A DNA stretch of 64,000 nucleotides, taken from the NCBI RefSeq assembly GCF_016107395.1, contig NZ_JAAIKO010000039.1, positions 1-64,000 on the forward strand, given 5' to 3'. The notes under the pieces are model-generated. The model saw nothing but the letters and a program-made list of their open reading frames with translations. It did no database searches and was not told the origin of the DNA. The translations under genes were made by a program, and so were the position numbers. Shown here one piece after another: positions 58,209 through 64,000 of this stretch. Position 1 is the stretch's first letter. Each line of letters begins with the position of its first letter. This stretch comes from Streptomyces fildesensis. Lineage in GTDB: Bacteria > Actinomycetota > Actinomycetes > Streptomycetales > Streptomycetaceae.

Positions 58209-58607
58209 TCAGGTGCGGAGCGCCCATCCCGACGCCCCGCACCTGGCGGTTTCCCGCCCGGCTCGTTTCACACCCTGGTCCGCGGTGTCGCCCTCCTCGA
58301 CGGCGTTGACACCGGATCCGGGCGAGATCCGCAGGCCGACCCGCTCCAGGCCGATGGCCTCGGCGACGGCCCGCACCACTTCGGCCGTGAAACGAATGCG
58401 TCCCTCCACCCCGCCGCCCCGCTCGTCGGTCCTGCGGTTGGTGTTCCGCGCCAGGAACTGGTGCAGCAGATGGCCGTTGGCGGAGTGCACCTCCACACCG
58501 GCGAAGCCTCGCGCGTCATGGCCCATGCGAGGACCGTAGTGCCCGCGGAATTCGGCTGTTCCCTCGGCCGGGACCGGTCCCGTCGCCTGGTTCACGAGTC
58601 CAGCCAC
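58209..58607 (-). pseudogene. Internal fragment of an Old Yellow Enzyme-like reductase
   Basis: The core reads GFAGVEVHSANGHLLHQFLA, then RNTNRRTDERGGGVEGRIRF and TAEVVRAVAEAIGLERVGLR, which is the middle of an NADH:flavin/OYE-type barrel enzyme. Neither the N-terminal FMN-binding half nor the C-terminal third is present, and the flanking translation does not match the family. The ORF overlaps the 3' end of the CoA-transferase gene. It cannot encode a working barrel, so it is a relic. Confidence 0.75.
58210..58245 (+). terminator. Hairpin downstream of the secreted-protein gene
   Basis: CAGGTGCGG (58210-58218) pairs exactly with CCGCACCTG (58237-58245). It lies 126 bp after the stop of the secreted protein and at the end of the OYE remnant, so it may serve as a shared terminator. 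Confidence 0.45.
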
Positions 58608-59743
58608 GCGCCGATCTCGTCGGTGTGCTCTCCCAGCCGGGGCGGCCGCCGGTCGTAGCGGGGCGGGGTGCGGGACAGACCGATGGGGTTGGCCACGAGA
58701 TGCATCGGCCGGTCGTCGGTGGTGATCGTGGCGCGCGGCGCGAGACCCAGGCGTTCAGCCAGCCCGAAGGCCTCCGCCAGGTCGTTCACCGGCCCGCACG
58801 GCACGCCCAGCGGTGTGAGGACCTCGAACCAGTCGGCTGCGGTGCGGCGTTCGAGCAGCCGGGAGAGCTGTCCGGCGAGCTCGTCGACGTGCGCGACCCG
58901 GCCGGTGTTGGTGGCGAACCGGGGGTCGGCCGCCAGCTCCGGTGCTTCCAGCCCGTGGCACAGGGCGGCGAACTGCCGGTCGTTGCCAACGGCGATCACC
59001 ATCGGGCGGTCGGCGGCCGGGTAGACCTCGTACGGGGCGATCGAGGGATGCCGGTTGCCCATGATCCCCGGCACCGCGCCCGCCAGCGTGAAGCCGCCGG
59101 ACTGGTTCACCAGACTGGACAGCAGGGACGACAGCAGATTGACCTCGACATGCTGTCCCTCGCCCGTCGCATCGCGGTGCCGCAGCGCGGCCAGCACGCC
59201 GATCGCGGCATGCAGGCCGGTGAGCACGTCCACGACGGCCACGCCCGTCTTCACCGGCTCCCCGGATTCCGGGCCCGTCACACTCATCAGTCCGCCGACC
59301 GCCTGCAGCAGCAGGTCGTAGCCGGGCAGGGCGGCGCCCTTGCCTGAACCGAAGCCGGTCACCGAGCAGTAGACGATGCCCGGGTTGACCGCGCGGGCCT
59401 GCTCGTAGGAGAGCCCGTACTTGGCCATGGTCCCCGGCCGGAAGTTCTCGAACACCACATCCGCCCGTCGGACCAGTTCCAGCGCCCGCCGACGGCCCGT
59501 CCCGTCGCGCAGATCGGCGGCGAAGGAGCGCTTGTTGCGGTTGACGGACAGGAAGTACGTGGCCTCCCCCTCGGCATGCGGCGGGCCCCACGCCCGGGTG
59601 TCGTCGCCGGTGTCGGGATGCTCGACCTTGACCACGTCCGCGCCGAGGTCGGCGAGGAGCATCGTGGCGTACGGGGCGGCCAGCACACGGCCGAAGTCGG
59701 CGATCAGAACGCCTGACAGCGGCAGTCGGACGGCATCGTTCAC
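58592..59743 (-). CDS. CaiB/BaiF family CoA-transferase
   Basis: This 383-residue class III CoA-transferase has GVLIADFGRVLAAPYATMLL, VVKVEHPDTGDDTR, NRNKRSFAADLRD and the catalytic Asp143 in LPGYDLLLQAVGGLMSVTG. Class III enzymes move CoA between acids via an aspartyl-CoA intermediate. The GTG at 59743 (VNDAVRL) follows AGGTG; an N-terminal Arg-rich extension is unlikely. The actual substrate is unknown. It is 90 bp upstream of the response-regulator gene's 3' end on the same strand but is probably independent. Confidence 0.92.
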   Translation of the reverse strand: MNDAVRLPLSGVLIADFGRVLAAPYATMLLADLGADVVKVEHPDTGDDTRAWGPPHAEGEATYFLSVNRNKRSFAADLRDGTGRRRALELVRRADVVFENFRPGTMAKYGLSYEQARAVNPGIVYCSVTGFGSGKGAALPGYDLLLQAVGGLMSVTGPESGEPVKTGVAVVDVLTGLHAAIGVLAALRHRDATGEGQHVEVNLLSSLLSSLVNQSGGFTLAGAVPGIMGNRHPSIAPYEVYPAADRPMVIAVGNDRQFAALCHGLEAPELAADPRFATNTGRVAHVDELAGQLSRLLERRTAADWFEVLTPLGVPCGPVNDLAEAFGLAERLGLAPRATITTDDRPMHLVANPIGLSRTPPRYDRRPPRLGEHTDEIGAWLDS

Positions 59744-59833
59744 TGGGCACCTGCCTGGGAACTGGGGTGGTGGACGGGCGTTGCGCCGGTGGGGACTCCG
59801 CACGCGGCCGCGGCAGGCCGAAGCGGAGTGCGG

Positions 59834-60514
59834 TCAGATCAGGCCGTGCTGCTGGGCGTAGCGGGTGGCCGCCGACCGGTCGCGGGAGCCGGTCTTGGCG
59901 AAGATCCGGTTGATGTGGGTCTTGACGGTGTTGCCGCTGAGGAAGAGCTCCGCGGCGATCTCGGTGTTGTTGCGACCGCGGCCGATGAGGGTGAGGATCT
60001 CCGCCTCGCGACGCGTCAGACCGTCCGGAAGTTCGGCGGGCGGTGCCTGCTCGGGCGGTTCCTCGGACTGCCGTGGGCCGGCCTGCGCGGCGGCCAGCAG
60101 GGTCGCCTGAACCTGAGGGTGGAGCACGCTGAGGCCGGCGGCGGCGCTGTGCAGGGTGTGGGCGATGTCCCGCCGGTCCGCGTCCTTCGTCAGATAGCTG
60201 CGGGCGCCGGCCTGGAGCGTGTCGAGCACCGAGCGGTCGTCGGCATAGGTGGTCAGGACGACGATGGCCACCTCCGGGTGCTCGGCGGTCAGCCGCCGAG
60301 TGGCCTCGATGCCGTCCATCACGGGCATGTGCAGGTCGAGCAGGATCGCGTCCGGGTGGTGCCGGGCGACCAGGTCCAGAGCCTCCTGGCCGTCGGCGGC
60401 CGTGCCCACGACGTCGAGGTCCGGGAGCAGATCGAGCATGAGCGCGAGACCCTCCCGCACGCTGGCCTGGTCGTCGGCCACGATCACCCGCAGCGGCTTC
60501 TCCGGCGTGGTCAT
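59834..60514 (-). CDS. NarL-family response regulator
   Basis: This 226-residue protein has receiver motifs VIVADDQASVREGL, Asp60 (ILLDLHMP), Lys in LTKDADRRD, and a LuxR HTH (LTRREAEILTLIGRGRNNTE, GNTVKTHINRIFAKTGSRDR). The ATG overlaps the kinase stop (ATGA). It is the last gene of a membrane protein-kinase-regulator operon. A divergent membrane-protein gene (62711) may be a target. Confidence 0.94.
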   Translation of the reverse strand: MTTPEKPLRVIVADDQASVREGLALMLDLLPDLDVVGTAADGQEALDLVARHHPDAILLDLHMPVMDGIEATRRLTAEHPEVAIVVLTTYADDRSVLDTLQAGARSYLTKDADRRDIAHTLHSAAAGLSVLHPQVQATLLAAAQAGPRQSEEPPEQAPPAELPDGLTRREAEILTLIGRGRNNTEIAAELFLSGNTVKTHINRIFAKTGSRDRSAATRYAQQHGLI

Positions 60515-61779
60515 CGGGGAACCGTCGCGGTCACGGTCCAGCGCCTGCCGTCCGCGGCGTCCGCCGTGAGGGTGCCGCCGAGCAGCAGCAGGCGCTCCCG
60601 CATGCCTGTCAGGCCGTAACCGCCGTCGAGGGTCGCGAAGCCGTGCGCGGCCGCGGCTCCGAGCGGATTGGCGATACTCATGGTCACGTTGTCGTCCCCA
60701 TAGGTCAGTGTGAGCGTCACCGGCTGGTGCGGCGCGTGCTTGGCGGCATTGACGAGGGACTCCTGGGCCGTACGCACCAGGGCCAGCGTCTGGTCCGGCG
60801 GCAGCGGTACCGGGCCGCCGTCCACCCGCAGGGCGACCGGTGTGCCGTGGCGCTGCTCGTGGGTGGCGGTCATCCGGGCCAGCTCCTCGTCCAAGGGGAG
60901 CGTGTCGGTGCGCAACGCGTGCACGGCACGGCGTGTTTCGGTCAGTCCGTCGGAGGCCATCCGCTGGGCCACCGCGAGCACGCCGTCCGCCCGTTCCACA
61001 TCGGGGGTGTCGGCGAGGAGGGCGCGGGCGGCCTGGATCTGGATGCCGAGCGCGCCGATCGAGTGGGCCAGCACATCGTGGATCTCGCGGGCGATGCGTG
61101 TGCGTTCGTCGAGGACGGCACTGCGGCGCTGCTCGGCCCGCAGTTCCTCCGACCGGGCCCGCAGTTCCTCGGACTGGGCCAGCAGGGCCGCGCTCTGGTC
61201 CGCGCGGAGCCGGTAGGCCCGGCGGTTGAAGCCGGCCTGCAGGCCGAGCATCAGCAACAGCGGGATGCCGAGCGCCTTCGCCGGGCTCGCGTCGGTGATC
61301 AGGGCACCCGTCGCGGCCGCGACCACCCCGGCTCCGAAGACGGCCCAGGCGGCCGTCAACCGGGCCTCGGTGCCGGCGTCCATGACGGCGATCACGCCGA
61401 GCGCCGCCAGGGAGGTGACGTCCTCCTGGGCGCACACCCCTGCGGCGACCACCGTGATCAGTCCGAGAAGCACCGGCAGCGCGGGTGCTGTGCCACTGCG
61501 GTTGATCACCGCCGCGCAGACAACCTGCAGGATCCCGCACAGGGCGTAAGCCGCGACGGTGACGGGAAGCGCCACCGGCCCGAGCGAGGCACGGAGGAAG
61601 ATGTCGACCCCGATCAGGCCGTACGCCCCCGCCCTGATGAGCCAGGACACCGTGCGCAGCATGAGCTCACGATAGCGGTCACGATCACGGGCGGCCGTCA
61701 CGAGGTCCGCGCCGCGGGGACCGGCCGGCAGGACGGGGCGGCCGGACGCGACCGGGAGCTCCGCAGGGTGGAGTCCCAT
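60511..61779 (-). CDS. Sensor histidine kinase, HisKA_3 type
   Basis: This 422-residue kinase has about five transmembrane helices between residues 48 and 182. A coiled-coil segment follows (LLAQSEELRARSEELRAEQR). The phosphoacceptor His234 is in REIHDVLAHSIGALG. The HATPase domain has AQESLVNAAKHAPH and GYGLTGMRERLLLLGG. The ATG at 61779 has GGAGG 5 nt before it; GTG at 61782 is also possible, each overlapping the previous gene's stop (TAGTGATG). The pair is a full two-component system. Confidence 0.93.
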   Translation of the reverse strand: MGLHPAELPVASGRPVLPAGPRGADLVTAARDRDRYRELMLRTVSWLIRAGAYGLIGVDIFLRASLGPVALPVTVAAYALCGILQVVCAAVINRSGTAPALPVLLGLITVVAAGVCAQEDVTSLAALGVIAVMDAGTEARLTAAWAVFGAGVVAAATGALITDASPAKALGIPLLLMLGLQAGFNRRAYRLRADQSAALLAQSEELRARSEELRAEQRRSAVLDERTRIAREIHDVLAHSIGALGIQIQAARALLADTPDVERADGVLAVAQRMASDGLTETRRAVHALRTDTLPLDEELARMTATHEQRHGTPVALRVDGGPVPLPPDQTLALVRTAQESLVNAAKHAPHQPVTLTLTYGDDNVTMSIANPLGAAAAHGFATLDGGYGLTGMRERLLLLGGTLTADAADGRRWTVTATVPR

Positions 61780-61781
61780 CA

Positions 61782-62426
61782 CTACCTCCGGGTGGTCGGC
61801 CGATCGTACGGGTTCGTCGGGTTCGACGGGTGTGAAGGGTTGGACGGGTGTGCAGAGTTGGACGGGCTGGACGGGCCGGACGGCTCGGAGGGGGTGCCCG
61901 TCAGTCCGTCAAGGCGCGAGTTGAGTTCCTGCAGACGGCCACCGAGGAAGACGGAACCGTCCTTCTCCTGGGCGAAGGGGATTCCGGACCGGTGAGCGCG
62001 CCGGGTGATCATGGCGGCCTGTGCCAGGCGGTTGATGCCGAGCATCAGCACGATGGGTGCGGAGGACGCGGCGACATGGGCTCCCATGGTGCTCGCGAGC
62101 AGCATCAGGGTGAGCCGGGAGCCGATCAGGGCCGCCCACAGCCACAGGCTGCGCGCCGGCATCTGGCCCCACAGGCCACCGTCGCGGTTGCGGAGCCGCA
62201 TCATCGATCCCTGCCCGGTGCCGATCGCGGCGGCGATCACCGCGCCGACCACCAGCAGTGCCACGTCCGCGGGCTGCACCGCGCCGTGCCCGCCGAGCCG
62301 GGTCAGACCGACCACCGCCAGGACGGCCGGCAGCAGGATCACCCGCTTGCCCCGCAGCGGCTCTCCGAGCAGCTGGCGTCCGATCACGTAAGCCACGATC
62401 GCGATGACGGCAAGCACTTCCCACAT
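61782..62426 (-). CDS. Membrane protein with Ser-Asn-Pro repeat tail
   Basis: This 214-residue protein has about five transmembrane helices: VLAVIAIVAYVIGRQLLG, ILLPAVLAVVGLTRLGG, ALLVVGAVIAAAIGTG, WLWAALIGSRLTLMLLA, APIVLMLGINRLAQAA. A cytosolic C-terminal tail has imperfect SNPxHPSNP repeats (about 190-210), matched by GGGTTGGACGGGT-type DNA repeats around 61810-61880. AAGGAGG lies before the ATG at 62426. It resembles DUF1453/CcdC-like membrane proteins. It is the first gene of the kinase/regulator operon; its stop overlaps the kinase start. Confidence 0.82.
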   Translation of the reverse strand: MWEVLAVIAIVAYVIGRQLLGEPLRGKRVILLPAVLAVVGLTRLGGHGAVQPADVALLVVGAVIAAAIGTGQGSMMRLRNRDGGLWGQMPARSLWLWAALIGSRLTLMLLASTMGAHVAASSAPIVLMLGINRLAQAAMITRRAHRSGIPFAQEKDGSVFLGGRLQELNSRLDGLTGTPSEPSGPSSPSNSAHPSNPSHPSNPTNPYDRPTTRR

Positions 62427-62710
62427 GTCTGCGCCCTCCTTCTGTCGATGCGAGTGGCGGGCCGTCCAGCCCGACACCTGCGACGTTAGGGAGAGAGCCC
62501 CTGCTCGGGCGTCACACCGCGGGGTGAGGTCCGGGGTGACGTCCGGATCACCCCTGGAGCCGTATCGGGGCCCCGCAGGCTGCCTGGGTACTACGCGGGC
62601 CCGGACAGGTCGTACCCGATCTGGACCCGTGCTCCGATTCCGTCGGCGGCCGAACGGCCGAAGGTGAGGGCATCGCAGGAAATGCAGCCTTCACCCCCAG
62701 GGAGCACACC

Positions 62711-63229
62711 ATGCTGTCGCAACTGACCGAGGCAATGATCGTCAACGGCGCCGTGCTGGTGGCCGTGCTGGAGAGCGACCTCGGCGGCCACCGCAAGATC
62801 GGCACGTTGCGGATCCTGCGGCCCGCACTGATCGCCGGCGCTGTCATCCCGCTCTTCCTCGATCGGCCGGCCACGCACGGCACCGGCCTGGTCCTCGAGA
62901 TGGGCGCCATCGCCGTCGGATTCCTCTGCGGCCTGGCGGCCATCGGCCTGATGCGGGTCTACCGCAGCCCCCGGACGGGCCTGCCGGTCAGCGGCTCCGG
63001 AGCGCCGTACGCGCTTCTGTGGACCGCGGTCATCGGCGCCCGCGCCGCGTTCTCCTACGGATCGGCCCACTGGTTCCCGCGGCAGCTGACCGACTGGTGC
63101 GTGAGCCACGACGTCACCGGAGCGGCCATCACCGACGGGCTGATCTTCATGGCCGTGGCGATGCTGCTGACCCGCACCATCACTCTGGCGCACCGCGCCT
63201 ACCGGCTGCCGGCCGTCGCCACCGCCTGA
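62711..63229 (+). CDS. Polytopic membrane protein, CcdC/DUF1453-like
   Basis: This 172-residue protein has about four to five transmembrane helices: AMIVNGAVLVAVLESDL, LRPALIAGAVIPLFLDR, LEMGAIAVGFLCGLAAIGL, YALLWTAVIGARAAFSYG and ITDGLIFMAVAMLLTRTITL. The distribution resembles the CcdC/DUF1453 type, as does its neighbour at 61782. AGGGAGC precedes the ATG. It is divergent from the kinase operon and ends before a hairpin terminator. Function unknown; it may be a target of the two-component system. Confidence 0.78.
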   Translation: MLSQLTEAMIVNGAVLVAVLESDLGGHRKIGTLRILRPALIAGAVIPLFLDRPATHGTGLVLEMGAIAVGFLCGLAAIGLMRVYRSPRTGLPVSGSGAPYALLWTAVIGARAAFSYGSAHWFPRQLTDWCVSHDVTGAAITDGLIFMAVAMLLTRTITLAHRAYRLPAVATA

Positions 63230-63259
63230 GCCGGACCACGTCCCCGGCCGACACACGCG

Positions 63260-63305
63260 AACCCCGGCTCCGTTCCGCCCTCAGGGCGGATCCGGAGCCG
63301 GGGTT
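63260..63305 (+). terminator. Two-tier hairpin terminator
   Basis: Outer stem AACCCCGGCTCCG (63260-63272) with CGGAGCCGGGGTT (63293-63305), and inner stem CCGCCCT/AGGGCGG (63275-63281, 63283-63289). It lies about 30 bp after the membrane-protein stop and faces the DUF427 gene end. Confidence 0.85.
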
Positions 63306-63385
63306 CAGCGCGTCACGCCGGTGTACAAGCCCTGCCCGGCGGCCTCAGGAGCCTGACGGGCGGTCACGGACGCTGTGCGGAAAGG

Positions 63386-63718
63386 TCATCCCGCCGTGAC
63401 GACCTCGGTGTCGTAGAAGCAGAAGTGGTCCTTGATCGCGGCCACGTCGTCCTTCGGCTCCCGGTACGCCCAGACCAGGTCGGCCGCGCCGGGCACCGAC
63501 CAGTACGACGCGTCCCCCTTGAACGGGCAGTGCGTGCTGGTGTCGGAGGCGGTGAGCAGCTCCGTGCGCACATCCTCGGGCGGCAGGTAGTAGCGCACCG
63601 GACAGCCCGTCTCGCGGAGCTCCAGCGGGCGACTGCTCTCCGCCAGGACCTGTCCGTCGCGCACGACACGAACCGGGGTCGTGCCCTCTTCGATGGTGAT
63701 GCGGTGTCCATTCGTCAT
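63386..63718 (-). CDS. DUF427 domain protein
   Basis: This 110-residue protein has the DUF427 pattern: RVVRDGQVLAESSRPLELRE, TGCPVRYYLPPEDV, CPFKGDASYWSV, HFCFYDTEV. The fold is a small beta-barrel of unknown function, widespread in actinobacteria. The ATG at 63718 starts MTNGHRITIEEG. The ribosome binding site is weak (GGGT). It lies downstream of the MFS gene fragment on the same strand, separated by about 80 bp. Confidence 0.92.
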   Translation of the reverse strand: MTNGHRITIEEGTTPVRVVRDGQVLAESSRPLELRETGCPVRYYLPPEDVRTELLTASDTSTHCPFKGDASYWSVPGAADLVWAYREPKDDVAAIKDHFCFYDTEVVTAG

Positions 63719-63795
63719 ACCCAGTGCAGCGCCCGGGGGCGGTCGGTTCTTCCCTCTCCGGCCGCCCACCGGCACAACATTCGGCCTGCCGTTCC

Positions 63796-64000
63796 TCAAG
63801 AAATTCCGGGGACGGCGGCGAAATCCGCCACCCGCTGCTCCCGTCCCCGGGCGGCGAGCACCCGGGCGACCGGCACCTGCCCGACGGCAAGCGCCACGGA
63901 GACGGCCGCCAGCCCCGACCACAGCACCGCCGGTCCCGCGTGTTCGAGGATCTGGGTGCTGACGATCGGCGCGGCGACGCCGGCGAAACCCCAACTGATG
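63796..64000 (-). CDS. Partial MFS transporter, C-terminal end (5' part outside window)
   Basis: The visible 68 residues read ISWGFAGVAAPIVSTQILEH, AGPAVLWSGLAAVSVALAVG and VPVARVLAARGREQR, then end. This is the pattern of the last two transmembrane helices of a major facilitator superfamily exporter. The gene enters from the right edge. Substrate unknown. Confidence 0.75.
   Translation of the reverse strand, partial: ISWGFAGVAAPIVSTQILEHAGPAVLWSGLAAVSVALAVGQVPVARVLAARGREQRVADFAAVPGIS

Noticed and set aside
1..64000. tRNA, rRNA, CRISPR arrays, insertion sequences, prophage and attachment sites
   Set aside because: I looked for CCA-ending cloverleaf genes, repeat-spacer arrays, transposase or integrase motifs and flanking duplications and saw none; a dedicated search could still find a divergent one.

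Overview
The window is high-GC actinobacterial DNA, almost certainly a Streptomyces chromosome and probably an arm-like accessory part of it. The evidence is strong G/C bias at third codon positions, GGAGG-type ribosome binding sites, many ATGA/TGATG stop-start overlaps, GTG and TTG starts, a WhiB protein, Ser/Thr kinases, rare TTA leucine codons, and families typical of Streptomyces. I saw no rRNA, tRNA, CRISPR, transposase or integrase.

Layout. 1-8.2 kb: a partial XRE/sigma-4-like regulator coupled to a tiny membrane protein, a hydrolase, a broken F420/PPOX gene, an aldo/keto reductase, a HEAT-repeat protein, peptidase E and a nuclease/phosphatase-fold membrane protein. 8.5-15.7 kb: a Baeyer-Villiger monooxygenase with a TTA codon, a MarR-GNAT fusion, an AAC(2')-type aminoglycoside acetyltransferase, two DHFR/RibD-like reductases and small membrane proteins. 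15.8-19.5 kb: CsbD, a PadR regulator with a clear operator before a membrane-protein pair, and a MerR-like regulator behind a short leader ORF. 20.1-22.6 kb: an overlapping rsbQ-rsbP-STAS operon (partner-switching stress signalling). 22.8-27.9 kb: a PRC-barrel protein, a broken aminoglycoside-phosphotransferase-like gene, a Ser/Thr kinase, an internally deleted thiamine-diphosphate enzyme gene read in frame with a membrane protein, WhiB and a quinone oxidoreductase. 27.9-32.3 kb: a MarR/SDR pair around a long inverted repeat, a flavin monooxygenase, a secreted DUF5829-like protein and the tail of a sortase substrate. 32.4-39.6 kb: a five-gene operon of SWIM protein, unknown protein, vWA protein, MoxR-type AAA+ ATPase and a 938-residue DUF5682-type protein. 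39.8-45.8 kb: a TetR/Tet(X)-like pair, ABM protein, lipoprotein, prolyl aminopeptidase and a P450. 46.1-54.4 kb: a truncated AraC protein, a two-component system divergent from an MMPL transporter, a methyltransferase, and helR with a rifamycin-associated element upstream. 54.8-64 kb: a second Ser/Thr kinase, an isochorismatase-type hydrolase, a secreted Ala-rich protein, an Old Yellow Enzyme remnant, a CoA transferase, a second two-component operon, DUF427 and a partial MFS transporter.

Themes. First, antibiotic self-defence: AAC(2'), a Tet(X)-like oxygenase and HelR are spread through the window. Second, stress signalling: RsbQ/RsbP/STAS, CsbD, PRC-barrel, WhiB and two kinases. Third, unusual gene decay: at least seven gene remnants with in-frame stops, frameshifts or deletions. 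The best candidate for an undescribed system is the MoxR-vWA-SWIM-DUF5682 operon. The best single surprises are the in-frame mini thiamine-diphosphate gene and the intact RAE-helR pair.
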